Shown here: positions 25,971 to 34,921 of the stretch, piece by piece
Layout: the number at the start of each line of letters is the position of its first letter
How positions within the stretch are numbered: position 1 is the first letter of the stretch
Source: Paenibacillus sp. G2S3
GTDB taxonomy: Bacteria > Bacillota > Bacilli > Paenibacillales > Paenibacillaceae
DNA length: 64,000 nt
Assembly (NCBI RefSeq): GCF_030123105.1
Contig: NZ_CP126095.1
Coordinates: 3,162,001 to 3,226,000 of the forward strand
Direction of reading: 5' to 3'
Program-made: the position numbers and the translations under genes
Notes under the pieces: model-generated
What the model was told of the DNA's origin: nothing
The model's database searches: none
What the model saw: only the letters and a program-made list of their open reading frames with translations

Positions 25971-28570
25971 ATATCGTAAATAAATTAACGCTTAGACATT
26001 TGAAGCAGAATAAGCGAAGAACCTTGGTTACTATCATTGGAGTCATCATTTCTGTGGCTATGGTGACGGCTGTGGCAACGCTTGGTTTTTCATTTATGGA
26101 ATTAATGAAGAAGCAGAGTATCTCGACTAATGGAGAATGGCATGTCCAATATAGAAATGTTACAAAAGCTCAGCTTAAAGCGATAGAGGCGGATGATGCA
26201 ACGAAAACACTTGTCATCTCAAATGATCGTGGCTATGCCCCTTTAGAGGGGGGACAGAATGAGAACAAGCCCTATTGGTATATCAAGGAATATAATGCAG
26301 CTGGTTTTAAACAATTTCCGATTGAACTTCTGGAAGGAAGACTCCCGAAGACTAACTATGAAGTAGTCATTTCTGAGGAAATTGCAAAAAATGCTAAAGT
26401 AACATACAAGATTGGTGAAACTATAACTCTCGATGTCGGAGAGCGAGTCACTAGGGATGATAAAAATAGTGGGCAGCCCTTATCTCAGAACGAACGATTA
26501 CGGACTGAAGAGGATACCCTGAATGAAGAGATCATTCATAAAAAACCAATGAACTACACGATTGTGGGAGTGATAAAGCGTCCCACTTGGGAACCAACAT
26601 GGTCTCCAGGTTATACTGCCCTAAGTTATGTGGATGAAAGCTTGATTGGAGCAGCCGAAAAAGCTACAGCGACGGTTGTATTAAATAAGGTGGACAGCTC
26701 CATATACAAGCATGCAGAGGAATTGGCAAAAGAAAACAATATAGAATCGATTTCTTATAACAATAGTCTGCTGCGCTATTATGGTGTGACGAATAGCGAC
26801 GGCTTACGTAATACACTTCTTTCATTGTCAGTCATCGTTATGACTGTAATTATCATTGGCTCTGTTTCATTAATCTATAATGCATTCGCGATTTCTGTCT
26901 CGGAACGTGCACGCCATTTAGGAATGCTCTCCAGCGTAGGTGCTACAAAGAGGCAGAAGCAGAATTCGGTGTTTTTTGAAGGAATGATCATCGGTTTAAT
27001 CAGTATACCTATTGGGATCCTTTGCGGAATTGCAGGAATCGGGATCACTTTTATGTTCATCAATACGATGATTCAAGATGTACTAGGGATAACTGAAAAA
27101 TTAACATTGGTTGTTACACCTCTTTCCCTATTCACCGCTTGTGTAGTTTCGATACTGACGATTTTTATATCCACCTATCTTCCTGCCAGAAAAGCTTCAA
27201 AGATTTCGGCGATTGATGCAATCAGACAAACAACCGATATTAAGCTCTCTGGTAAAGCGGTGAAAACTTCCAAGTTCGTTCGCAATTTGTTTGGAATTGA
27301 AGCAGAAATTGGTTTGAAGAATTTAAAGAGAAATAAACGCAGGTACCAAGCAACCGTGTTCTCACTTGTCATTAGTATTGTTCTTTTTTTATCCGTATCT
27401 TCGTTCACTACTAATATGAGAAAGTCGGTAGAACTCTCACAGGATGGTTTGAACTACGATATCCAAGTTTATATGGGGACTGAGGACGCTCAAAAAGTAG
27501 CTCGACTGACGAAATCGATATCTGCCTTACCTAATATAACGGAATATAATGTGGTCAGGGAACTAAGCTTGAGTTCATGGATTGATGAAAAAGATATGGC
27601 AAAAGAATTGCAAGAGATCGTGGAGCAGGATAGCAGTATTTTAAAGAATGGGAAATATCCTTACTACATTCAAATCCATGCCCTAAATGAACACAGTTTG
27701 AGAGCCTACGCAGAATCGGTTGGTGTAAGTTATGAACAATTAACGGATCTTAATCAGATGTCTGCTATTGTGAATGATATCGTCACCTTTGAGGATGAGA
27801 ACGCCAAAAAGATTATTGAGACCAAAGCTCTTCATTCGGAAATCGGTCAGAAGCTTGATTTAATTTATACGGATTGGAACACAGAGAAAGAGACGAAATT
27901 ACCACCAGTAGAAATCGTCGCATTAACTGATAAACGCCCTATGGGTGTTCATTCAGCACTAGTTGGTGGATTAAACATCATTGTCTCTGAACAAGTCTTC
28001 GATCAATTAACAAATGATACGATGCGTAACGATATTCAAAGCCGACTAAACCTGAACAGCTCTGATCCATTAGCGACACAACAAGCCATTGAGGAAATGA
28101 AAGAGCGGAATGTCTATGTTCAAAATGTGTTTCAAAATAGACAAAATAGTGAGCAGATGATCATGTTAATGTCTATTTTTACCTATGGTTTTATTGCTTT
28201 GATTACATTAATATCGATTGCGAATATTTTCAATACGATTTCAACAAGCATATCACTTCGTAAAAGAGAGTTCGCGATGCTGAAGTCTGTAGGGATGACG
28301 CCAAATGGTTTTAATAAAATGATTAATTATGAAAGTATCTTCTATGGGATAAAATCATTACTTTACGGGCTACCGATCAGTATAGTCGTGATGTACTTGA
28401 TCTATAGATCTATGATGAGTAGTTTCTCCTATGGATTTGCACTTCCGTGGATGAGTATCTTGTATGTCATAGTCGCTGTATTTATCATCGTTAGCTCAGC
28501 TATGCTGTACTCCAGTTCAAAAGTGAAGAAGGAAAATATTATTGATGCTTTAAAACAGGAGAATATATAA
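25967..28570 (+). CDS. ABC transporter permease with two FtsX domains
   Basis: 867 residues. N-terminal helix (about 18-40) followed by a large extracellular MacB-type domain, then FtsX helices at about 290-420, a second entry helix near 465-485, a second large extracellular domain (about 490-720) and the last FtsX helices (about 730-860). The arrangement of two MacB-periplasmic-core-like domains plus two FtsX domains differs from BceB, which has one 200-residue loop. GTG start overlaps the stop of the ATPase gene. Likely mechanotransmission-type exporter handling membrane-active peptides; the ligand is unknown. Confidence 0.88.
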   Translation: MNIVNKLTLRHLKQNKRRTLVTIIGVIISVAMVTAVATLGFSFMELMKKQSISTNGEWHVQYRNVTKAQLKAIEADDATKTLVISNDRGYAPLEGGQNENKPYWYIKEYNAAGFKQFPIELLEGRLPKTNYEVVISEEIAKNAKVTYKIGETITLDVGERVTRDDKNSGQPLSQNERLRTEEDTLNEEIIHKKPMNYTIVGVIKRPTWEPTWSPGYTALSYVDESLIGAAEKATATVVLNKVDSSIYKHAEELAKENNIESISYNNSLLRYYGVTNSDGLRNTLLSLSVIVMTVIIIGSVSLIYNAFAISVSERARHLGMLSSVGATKRQKQNSVFFEGMIIGLISIPIGILCGIAGIGITFMFINTMIQDVLGITEKLTLVVTPLSLFTACVVSILTIFISTYLPARKASKISAIDAIRQTTDIKLSGKAVKTSKFVRNLFGIEAEIGLKNLKRNKRRYQATVFSLVISIVLFLSVSSFTTNMRKSVELSQDGLNYDIQVYMGTEDAQKVARLTKSISALPNITEYNVVRELSLSSWIDEKDMAKELQEIVEQDSSILKNGKYPYYIQIHALNEHSLRAYAESVGVSYEQLTDLNQMSAIVNDIVTFEDENAKKIIETKALHSEIGQKLDLIYTDWNTEKETKLPPVEIVALTDKRPMGVHSALVGGLNIIVSEQVFDQLTNDTMRNDIQSRLNLNSSDPLATQQAIEEMKERNVYVQNVFQNRQNSEQMIMLMSIFTYGFIALITLISIANIFNTISTSISLRKREFAMLKSVGMTPNGFNKMINYESIFYGIKSLLYGLPISIVVMYLIYRSMMSSFSYGFALPWMSILYVIVAVFIIVSSAMLYSSSKVKKENIIDALKQENI

Positions 28571-28575
28571 AGATT

Positions 28576-28600
28576 AGCCGCGATAATCGCGGCTTTTTTG
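28576..28600 (+). terminator. Rho-independent terminator
   Basis: AGCCGCGAT (28576-28584) / ATCGCGGCT (28586-28594) with T6. Confidence 0.9.
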
Positions 28601-28663
28601 ACTTTTCTGAAGGTTTATATTTTTCGGGCCCTCCGCGAAGTACCTGAGTACGCATCGAAGCAA

Positions 28664-28742
28664 ATCCCCACTTTGTGGGGATATTTTGTGTCATATATGA
28701 CACGAACGGTATGGTATTACATATAAATCCCTATGATATAAT
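28664..28742 (+). promoter_or_regulatory. hemY upstream region: hairpin, perfect 16-bp palindrome, -10
   Basis: ATCCCCAC-TTT-GTGGGGAT hairpin (about 28664-28682), then a perfect palindrome GTGTCATATATGACAC (28688-28703), then TATAAT (28737-28742). The palindrome sits about 33 bases before the -10, fitting a regulator site. No named regulator consensus was matched with certainty. Confidence 0.5.
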
Positions 28743-28792
28743 GTATTCAATTGAATTTAACAGATTATAAATTTAGAGGCAGGTGTCAACGC

Positions 28793-30187
28793 TTGAGAAC
28801 GGTCGTCGTGATTGGCGGGGGAATTACTGGATTGTCTACCGCTTACTATCTACAGAAATCTATACAGCATAATAAGTTGGATGTAAAAATCATTTTGGTT
28901 GAAGCCAGCGATAGACTGGGCGGCAAAATTAGAACACTTCAGCATGATGACTTCATCATGGAGTCTGGTGCTGATTCAATTGTCACTCGCAAGACAAATG
29001 TAGCACCATTGATTGAAGAATTAGGCATTCAGGATGAGGTTGTATATAACGCGACAGGAATATCATACATCTACACAGAAGGTAAGCTGAAGCAAATTCC
29101 TAAAGATGCAGTCTTTGGCATCCCTCTCAGTATTGAATCGCTTGCTACTACAGATTTGATCTCTGCTGAAGGTAAAGTTGAAGCACTTAAAGATTTCTAT
29201 ACTCCGAATGATCGTTTTACGAAAAACGATTCTGTAGGTGATTTTCTGGAAGCTTTCTTTGGAAAAGAACTTGTCGAGAAGCAAATATCACCAGTCCTAT
29301 CAGGTGTATATTCCGGGAAATTGAGTGAACTTACCATTGCCTCGACCCTTCCTTATTTGATTGATTATAAAAATGAATATGGAAGTATTATTCAGGGATT
29401 GTCCGCGAATAAGGCTAAATTCCAGGGAAACGGCGATAAGAAGTTTATGTCTTTTAAGGGTGGCGTATCTGCTCTGATTGATGCCATGGAAGAACAGCTG
29501 TCCGATGTAGAGATCATCAAAGGGATTAGGGCCGAGCGCATTGCAAAGGATGGAGAACGATACCGTGTAACACTGGCAGATGGACGAATCTTGGACAGCG
29601 ACTTTGTCGTACTAGGAACGATGCATTCTACTGCACAAGCATTACTACAAGACGAAGCGCTGAATGAAGATTTCATTCAGTTGTTTAACAGCTCTATGAT
29701 TAGTGTGTATCTAGGATTTGATATCCCTGACAGTCAGCTGCCAGCGAATGGTACAGGGTTCATAACAGCGAACAGTGACGATGTTCTTTGTAATGCTTGT
29801 ACGTGGACAAGTCGCAAGTGGGAGCACACGTCTGGTCAACAACGTCTGCTTGTCAGACTCTTTTATAAAAGCTCAGGACCGCATTATGAGTCCTTGATTA
29901 AGCTTTCAGAAGAGGAATTATTAAAGGTGGCGTTGAATGATATACAGACCAGTCTTGGAATTACTGGACATCCAGTTACCCACGATGTGACCAAATGGCA
30001 TGATGTTATGCCAAATTACCACAAACGCCATCACGAGATTGTAGTATCCTTAGAGAAGAAGATTGCAGATCATTATCCGAATGTAATCCTTGCTGGATGT
30101 TCTTATTATGGTGTGGGTATTCCCGATTGTATTGCAAATGGAGAGAAGACAGCGGATCGCATTTTGGAACAAGTAATTACACATTAA
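28793..30187 (+). CDS. hemY: Coproporphyrinogen III oxidase / protoporphyrinogen oxidase (HemY/CgoX)
   Basis: 464 residues. FAD-binding Rossmann start VVVIGGGITGLSTAYYLQ and VEASDRLGGKIRT, followed by the family's GADSIVTRK and the C-terminal FAD motif AGCSYYGVGIPDCIANGEKTA. In Firmicutes this enzyme oxidises coproporphyrinogen III to coproporphyrin III in the coproporphyrin-dependent haem pathway. TTG 28793 was chosen because AGGCAGGTG lies at proper spacing and the Rossmann fold begins two residues later; an upstream in-frame start at 28751 would add residues without homology. Stands apart from hemEH, which are not in the window. Confidence 0.88.
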   Translation: MRTVVVIGGGITGLSTAYYLQKSIQHNKLDVKIILVEASDRLGGKIRTLQHDDFIMESGADSIVTRKTNVAPLIEELGIQDEVVYNATGISYIYTEGKLKQIPKDAVFGIPLSIESLATTDLISAEGKVEALKDFYTPNDRFTKNDSVGDFLEAFFGKELVEKQISPVLSGVYSGKLSELTIASTLPYLIDYKNEYGSIIQGLSANKAKFQGNGDKKFMSFKGGVSALIDAMEEQLSDVEIIKGIRAERIAKDGERYRVTLADGRILDSDFVVLGTMHSTAQALLQDEALNEDFIQLFNSSMISVYLGFDIPDSQLPANGTGFITANSDDVLCNACTWTSRKWEHTSGQQRLLVRLFYKSSGPHYESLIKLSEEELLKVALNDIQTSLGITGHPVTHDVTKWHDVMPNYHKRHHEIVVSLEKKIADHYPNVILAGCSYYGVGIPDCIANGEKTADRILEQVITH

Positions 30188-30207
30188 ACAAAGGAGGGCG
30201 GACAATA

Positions 30208-30273
30208 GTGAGAAAATTAGCGATAAGCTCTATGCAAAGTCTAGACTATAAACAACGGCGGTTGTTTGTATAG
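30208..30273 (+). CDS. Possible 21-codon ORF or remnant after hemY
   Basis: GTG 30208 has an excellent AAAGGAGGG site but the frame ends at TAG 30271-30273. A different frame continues as ERIKIDLPPVHCAGLFLE to about 30335, so this may be a small gene broken by a frameshift. No family recognised; the gap 30188-30376 otherwise shows nothing. Confidence 0.25.
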   Translation: MRKLAISSMQSLDYKQRRLFV

Positions 30274-30376
30274 AGCGAATAAAAATTGATTTACCGCCAG
30301 TGCACTGTGCAGGGTTGTTTTTAGAATAGACTTTGCTACCTTCAAACTCAAAAAAAGTTTAAGGAGCAGAGCGACT

Positions 30377-30643
30377 ATGAAATATGTAAATGCAGATACG
30401 ATTTTTCCAAAAGAATTAATAGAGGAAATTCAGAAATATATTAACGGTGGTATGGTGTATATCCCTAAGCCTGAAGAAGCACATGTAAAATGGGGCGAGA
30501 AGTCAGGGAGCAGAAAATACTTAAGATCTAGAAATATTGAGATTTGTCTAAGGTTTGCCGTTGGAGCAACGGTTGACCAGCTTTCGGATGAATACTGCCT
30601 ATCAAGGGATAGTATTAAGAAGATTGTTTACACAAAAAAATAG
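30377..30643 (+). CDS. CD3324-family small protein with helix-turn-helix-like C-terminus
   Basis: 88 residues. Pattern of the CD3324 family of Firmicutes: MKYVNADTIFPKELIEEIQKY, GGMVYIPKPEE, W near residue 40, then RNIEICLRFAVGATVDQLSDEY and LSRDSIKKIVY, the last being a probable DNA-binding helix-turn-helix. Role unknown, probably regulatory. Preceded by TTAAGGAGCAG. Its terminator has been split by the IS element that follows. Confidence 0.8.
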   Translation: MKYVNADTIFPKELIEEIQKYINGGMVYIPKPEEAHVKWGEKSGSRKYLRSRNIEICLRFAVGATVDQLSDEYCLSRDSIKKIVYTKK

Positions 30644-30763
30644 CCATAAGTCAAAAGCCACGTTGGAGGATGAAGTGCACCCTGTCAAGTAGACAGTCTA
30701 AAAAACAAAAAAAGAGTTAGTTTAGATACCTCAACTCGTATTACCAGAGCTGAGGTATCTTCG

Positions 30764-31618
30764 TTATGCAGCACGTCGGTATTCGTTAGGTGACAAGCCA
30801 TCCAAACATTCTACGTAGCGGTAATTATTATAGTAGTAAATATATTGGCTAACCTCTGTGAGGACATCTTCATAGGTATCATACTTTGTAAGATAATAGC
30901 TTTCTGACTTGTATGTACCCCAAAAACGCTCAATAGGTTGGTTGTCCAAACATCGGCTTACACGAGACATGCTTTTCTTAAATCCGTATTTCACATGAAG
31001 TCGGTTGTACTCATGAGAAGTATACTGGAAGCCTCTGTCGCTTTGTAGAAGAGGACTTACGCCAGGGTTCTTCGCGTAAGCCCTCTTCAACGTATCCATC
31101 ACGAGTTTATTGTTGTTGGAGGGGCTTAATACCCATGAGACAATGGAATTATCATATACATCAATAATAGCGCTCAAATAGGCTTTGCGCCCATTCCCGT
31201 ATTTCAGTTCTGTCACATCTGTACACCATTTTGAATTAGGAGAATTGGCATCAAAGTTACGGTTCATTACATTTTCAGCTACATGGATCTCCGTAGCTTT
31301 CACATAACTCGCTCGTTTTCTACGAATGACTGCTTTAAGCCCAAGAGCACACATAATTCGGTAATAACGCTTTTTGTTATACGGCTTTTTGAGCTTTCGG
31401 TTTAATTGCGTGCGCATTTGACGGTAGCCAAGAATCCCTTTTCGCTTGTCATATCGTAGCTTTACTTCTTTCGCTAACGCACGAGTTTCAAGTTCTATGC
31501 AAGAGGGTTTCCATTTTAACCACTTGTAATAGGCAGATCGAGCAACCCCAGCTAACGCACACAACTTCGTAATTGCGTGACCTTTTTCTTTGTTCAGTTC
31601 TTGAATCGCTTGATACAA
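30764..31618 (-). CDS. IS3-family transposase OrfB (DDE catalytic part)
   Basis: 284 residues from the TTG at 31618, but the frame is open further upstream into orfA, as expected for production by -1 frameshift. N-terminal HTH_21-like segment (KLCALAGVARSAYYKWLK), then the integrase core with Asp of WCTDVTELKY, Asp of LLQSDRGFQYTS and Glu of QPIERFWGTYKSE, the DDE triad. C-terminal IS3-type YYYNNYRY. Intact and probably active. Confidence 0.9.
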   Translation of the reverse strand: MYQAIQELNKEKGHAITKLCALAGVARSAYYKWLKWKPSCIELETRALAKEVKLRYDKRKGILGYRQMRTQLNRKLKKPYNKKRYYRIMCALGLKAVIRRKRASYVKATEIHVAENVMNRNFDANSPNSKWCTDVTELKYGNGRKAYLSAIIDVYDNSIVSWVLSPSNNNKLVMDTLKRAYAKNPGVSPLLQSDRGFQYTSHEYNRLHVKYGFKKSMSRVSRCLDNQPIERFWGTYKSESYYLTKYDTYEDVLTEVSQYIYYYNNYRYVECLDGLSPNEYRRAA

Positions 31619-31638
31619 GTTTACTTGTCTAACAAGGG

Positions 31639-32328
31639 TTAGCGTGTATTTCGTCGCTTGATCTCCGCCAACTTTTTTGCGAAGTCATTCTCCATCTCTA
31701 GGTATTCATTTCGCGCTTCTAGCTCTTTAATCCGTAGCTTAAGACGTTCATGGTCCTCTAGTTCTTCTACAGGCTTTTTACGACCTCGATTGTCCTGAAG
31801 AGCTTCCTCACGGCCAGCTTGATATTTCCGAACCCATGCGTAAACTTGCTGATAAGATACACCGTACTTTTCAATCGCTTTCTGATAATCCAATTCATTA
31901 GCGATGGTATATTGTGCAATTTCAATACGTTCTTCGAAAGTTGTTTTACGCCCTTTGTTCATATGAGATAGTCCTTTTCCTTTATGTGTAGGTTTTAATT
32001 CTATCTCATTAGTATACTTGGTAATCCATTTAATCAAAACACTTCTACTTGAAATATGATGCTTGTTTGTCGCCTCTTCAACGGAGAAACGACCAGACAA
32101 CACTTCGTTAACAGCAGCTAGTTTGAATTCCTTAGAGTATGTTTTCCATGTTCTCGATTCCTTTAACCCGTCCAAACCATCTGCTTTATATTTCCTAATC
32201 CATTCTCTAATCGTGTGCGAACTAAGACCTCGCTGTTTTGCCTCATAGTTTGGATTCGACTTGTGCTCAAGGCACAGCCGTACGACATGTAATTTTACTT
32301 CTAAAGATGCTGGACTTCTTTTAGACAT
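31639..32328 (-). CDS. IS3-family transposase OrfA with programmed -1 frameshift signal
   Basis: 229 residues. Two helix-turn-helix units (SSHTIREWIRKYKADG and the TNKHHISSRSVLIKWITKY region, plus a third YGVSYQQVYAWVRKYQAG) and a C-terminal leucine zipper (LKLRIKELEARNEYLEMEND). The start ATG at 32328 follows AAGGGAG; an earlier ATG at 32346 would overlap that site. Close to its end is the slippery heptamer A AAA AAG (31678 down to 31672) in the right phase to move ribosomes into the orfB frame. IS150-like subgroup is likely. Confidence 0.88.
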   Translation of the reverse strand: MSKRSPASLEVKLHVVRLCLEHKSNPNYEAKQRGLSSHTIREWIRKYKADGLDGLKESRTWKTYSKEFKLAAVNEVLSGRFSVEEATNKHHISSRSVLIKWITKYTNEIELKPTHKGKGLSHMNKGRKTTFEERIEIAQYTIANELDYQKAIEKYGVSYQQVYAWVRKYQAGREEALQDNRGRKKPVEELEDHERLKLRIKELEARNEYLEMENDFAKKLAEIKRRNTR

Positions 32329-32469
32329 TAGAAAAACTCCCTTCATTGTAGCAGTAGAAGTTTTTGTTTTTTCTACTGTCTACTATGAAGGGAGCATATC
32401 AGGAAGATCTGACGTGGCTTTTTGTATTATAATTGACAGTATGTTCATTAACTACGAGGTGGAAGATAC

Positions 32470-33075
32470 ATGGCAGACAAAACATACTTAGATTTACGGA
32501 TAAGAAAGACAAGAAAAGCGATTCGGAATGCCTTTATAGATTTGTTAGCGGAGAAAGAATTGAATAAGATCTCGATCAACGCTATTACGCAAAAGGCTGA
32601 AATCAATCGAGCTACATTTTATTTACATTACAAAGATATTAATGATTTGATTGATACTATTTTGGATGAATTATTAGCAGATTTAAAGAAAATACTCTCA
32701 GATAAATTTGAAGAATCCTATAAACCTGGGGATGAACTTACTTCGCTGATTTTATTGTTAGAGCATATTGCGGAAAACTCTCATATGTATAAGGTATTGC
32801 TTGTAACCAAAAACATCCCTTATTTCACACCGAAATTGATGGATCTGTTATATGAATTGATTTTAACAACAACAGAACAACAATCGATTCAAAAAACAGA
32901 AGATTTCTTAACTGTTGATACTCCAGCTGATATTGCAGCTTGGTATGGAACATCAGCGATCGTTGGTACAATTTCCATGTGGCTAGGGAATGATATGCCT
33001 TATACACCTAAATATTTAGCAGAACGAATCATACAGTTAAATCCATTTATACCTGCAAATAATAAAAAGAAATAG
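32470..33075 (+). CDS. TetR/AcrR-family transcriptional regulator
   Basis: 201 residues; N-terminal TetR helix-turn-helix (RKTRKAIRNAFIDLLAEKELNKISINAITQKA, then INRATFYLHYKDINDL), C-terminal ligand domain of the TetR_C_7 type common in Firmicute regulators. Located 74 bases from the right end of the IS. TATAAT at 32428-32433 is its likely -10. It may regulate the dehydrogenase gene 150 bases downstream. Confidence 0.88.
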   Translation: MADKTYLDLRIRKTRKAIRNAFIDLLAEKELNKISINAITQKAEINRATFYLHYKDINDLIDTILDELLADLKKILSDKFEESYKPGDELTSLILLLEHIAENSHMYKVLLVTKNIPYFTPKLMDLLYELILTTTEQQSIQKTEDFLTVDTPADIAAWYGTSAIVGTISMWLGNDMPYTPKYLAERIIQLNPFIPANNKKK

Positions 33076-33221
33076 TGAAACACTTCACTATTCAAATTTT
33101 AATTAACACATATTTATCAACTGTTGCTTTATTAACGCTTTCAGTATTATTGTAGATTGCTTAGCACCTTAATAACTACTACCATGAAAGCAATAGATAG
33201 TAACAAGGAGTGTGTTGAAAA

Positions 33222-34238
33222 ATGATGAAGGTCGGTATTTATCACGGTCAAAATAGTGTAGGAATAGAAGAGCGTCCAATACCTCAAGTAGGGCCAAAGG
33301 ATGCTTTGGTTCGCATTTTAGCGGGTGGAATCTGTGGTACAGATATTAATATAGTCAAAGGAGGCTCAGAAATGGGTATCCGTTTCGGCTCAGAATTTGG
33401 ACATGAAATGTTTGGTGAAATTGCCCTGTTAGGATCTGATGCTGAAACAAATTTGAAAGTTGGCATGCGTGTAGGTGTGAATCCAATTACTGCCAAACGT
33501 GCAGGTCGTCGTTATTCTTTGGAAGTAGGAGCTTTTTCGCAATATGTCTTAATTGAAGACGCAGCATTAAATTATAATCTATATGAGTTTAATGATTCAG
33601 TTTCGGCAACAGAAGCGGTATTAATGGAACCCATGAGTGTGGGTTTCCATGGCGCTTTTAGCGTACAACCCAAACATGGTGACAAAATCGTAGTTCTTGG
33701 TGCTGGTCCTATTGGTTTATCAGCAGCTGCAGGATTAATTGGCGAAGGCATTAAAGATGTTTGCGTAGTGGATATTGATCACTGGCGTTTGGATAAAGCA
33801 AAAGAGTTAGGTGCATTAACAGTTAATACTTCGACTGAATCATTGGCTGAGGGTTTAATTAAACACTTCGGGGAAGTTAACGTATACGGTGTGAGTGTAC
33901 CCAATGTAGATGCTTTTGTGGACGCAGCGGGCGCTCCGATATTATTTGAACAAGTGATGCAGATTGTAAAGCCACAAGCACGAATTGCAATCATTGCCGT
34001 TTATAAAAATGAAGTACCTTTAAGCCTTGCTCAAGTGATGAGTAAAGAAGTTAACATAGTTGGAGCTAGTGGATACACACATGAAGATATTGTAAAGGTA
34101 ATTGAACATATAAACGACAAGAAAACGAATATCTCTACAATGGTGACACAGACTTATAAATTAGAGGATATTCAAGCCGCCTTCGATAAAGCCATTGCAG
34201 CAAAAGAAACGATCAAGGTTATTGTAGATCTAACTTAA
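33222..34238 (+). CDS. Zinc-type medium-chain alcohol/sorbitol dehydrogenase lacking the structural zinc site
   Basis: 338 residues of the zinc MDR superfamily. Catalytic zinc ligands are in GGICGTD (Cys) and EFGHEMFGE (His-Glu); NAD(P) Rossmann motif GAGPIGLSAAAGL, and the acidic VVDID after beta-2 suggests NAD. The usual lobe with four structural-zinc cysteines is absent: the segment GVNPITAKRAGRRYSLEVG is shorter and Cys-free. Oxidoreductase of an unknown polyol or alcohol. RBS AAGGAG. Next to a TetR gene that may control it. Terminator follows. Confidence 0.87.
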   Translation: MMKVGIYHGQNSVGIEERPIPQVGPKDALVRILAGGICGTDINIVKGGSEMGIRFGSEFGHEMFGEIALLGSDAETNLKVGMRVGVNPITAKRAGRRYSLEVGAFSQYVLIEDAALNYNLYEFNDSVSATEAVLMEPMSVGFHGAFSVQPKHGDKIVVLGAGPIGLSAAAGLIGEGIKDVCVVDIDHWRLDKAKELGALTVNTSTESLAEGLIKHFGEVNVYGVSVPNVDAFVDAAGAPILFEQVMQIVKPQARIAIIAVYKNEVPLSLAQVMSKEVNIVGASGYTHEDIVKVIEHINDKKTNISTMVTQTYKLEDIQAAFDKAIAAKETIKVIVDLT

Positions 34239-34257
34239 TCATCAGGTAATTATATTG

Positions 34258-34296
34258 GAGTTCATTTGAGTGTAAAACTCAGGGGAACTCTTTTTA
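34258..34296 (+). terminator. Rho-independent terminator
   Basis: GAGTTC (34258-34263) / GAACTC (34285-34290) outer stem, TGAGT / ACTCA inner stem, then TTTTTATTTT. Confidence 0.8.
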
Positions 34297-34417
34297 TTTT
34301 ATATGAATAAGCCTTTATATAAAATTCAATTCAAATTAAATATGGCATATAACTAGAGTGAAGTCGTAATTATACTGAGTAATAGAAGTGAAATTAGAGA
34401 AAAAACGTGGAGGTACG

Positions 34418-34921
34418 ATGGAAATTAATCTGGTTCCAGTAACATTTGAAAATAAAGAGATATTGTCTAATCTATATCAATTTTATAATTATGATTTCAG
34501 TTTATTTACAGATCAAGACGTGAGCCGGCATGGGGAATTCGAGGTGAATATTGATTATTTTTGGGAAGGCGATCATCGATGGAATCCATATTTGATTGAG
34601 GTTTCAGGAAACTTAGCTGGATTTGTGGTTGTTCTTTTTGAAAACTTAGATACAGACCCAGATCCAACTCATTTGATCTATGACTTTATGATTTTGCAGA
34701 AATACAGAAGAAATGGAATAGGTACTGCTGCCGCAATAAAAACACTTGATCTATTTAAAGAAGCTAAATGGAAATTAGCTCAAATGGAAAATAATAAACC
34801 TGCCATAGCTTTCTGGCGAAAAGTACTTAAGGAGTATACAAAAGATAACTATTCAGAACGATATTTGAGTGATCTCCAAAAATATATTCAAGCATTCGAT
34901 AGAAGGGAGCCGACGAAATGA
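34418..34921 (+). CDS. GNAT-family N-acetyltransferase (first of a tandem pair)
   Basis: 167 residues. Acetyl-CoA binding loop KYRRNGIGTAAA at about residues 106-117 and C-terminal AIAFWRKVLKEYTKDNY. ATG 34418 fits GTGGAGG. Overlaps the next gene by ATGA. The following protein shares overall layout and the FWRK-LKEYT ending, so the pair arose by duplication. Substrate unknown. Confidence 0.85.
   Translation: MEINLVPVTFENKEILSNLYQFYNYDFSLFTDQDVSRHGEFEVNIDYFWEGDHRWNPYLIEVSGNLAGFVVVLFENLDTDPDPTHLIYDFMILQKYRRNGIGTAAAIKTLDLFKEAKWKLAQMENNKPAIAFWRKVLKEYTKDNYSERYLSDLQKYIQAFDRREPTK

Larger units (their letters stand above)
30676..32396 (-). mobile_element. Complete IS3-family insertion sequence (1721 bp)
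   Basis: Imperfect terminal inverted repeats begin TGCACCCT at 30676 and end AGGGAGCA-type at 32396; both ends share AGTAGACAGT and a following AAAAAACAAAAA, giving about 36 bases of repeat with seven or so mismatches, and the TG...CA termini of the IS3 family. It carries two minus-strand genes, orfA and orfB, with orfB in the -1 frame. An internal terminator-like hairpin (AGATACCTCA / TGAGGTATCT, about 30725-30762) follows orfB. No direct target duplication is visible next to the ends (AAG versus TAT), so the copy may be old or rearranged. Confidence 0.85.
30653..32427 (+). other. Rho-independent terminator split by IS insertion in its loop
   Basis: AAAAGCCACGT (30653-30663) and ACGTGGCTTTT (32412-32422, followed by TTG) are perfectly complementary over 11 bases and would form the terminator of the CD3324-family gene. 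They are now 1.7 kb apart because the IS3-family element sits in what was the loop. Twelve loop bases remain on the left, fifteen on the right. Confidence 0.7.
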
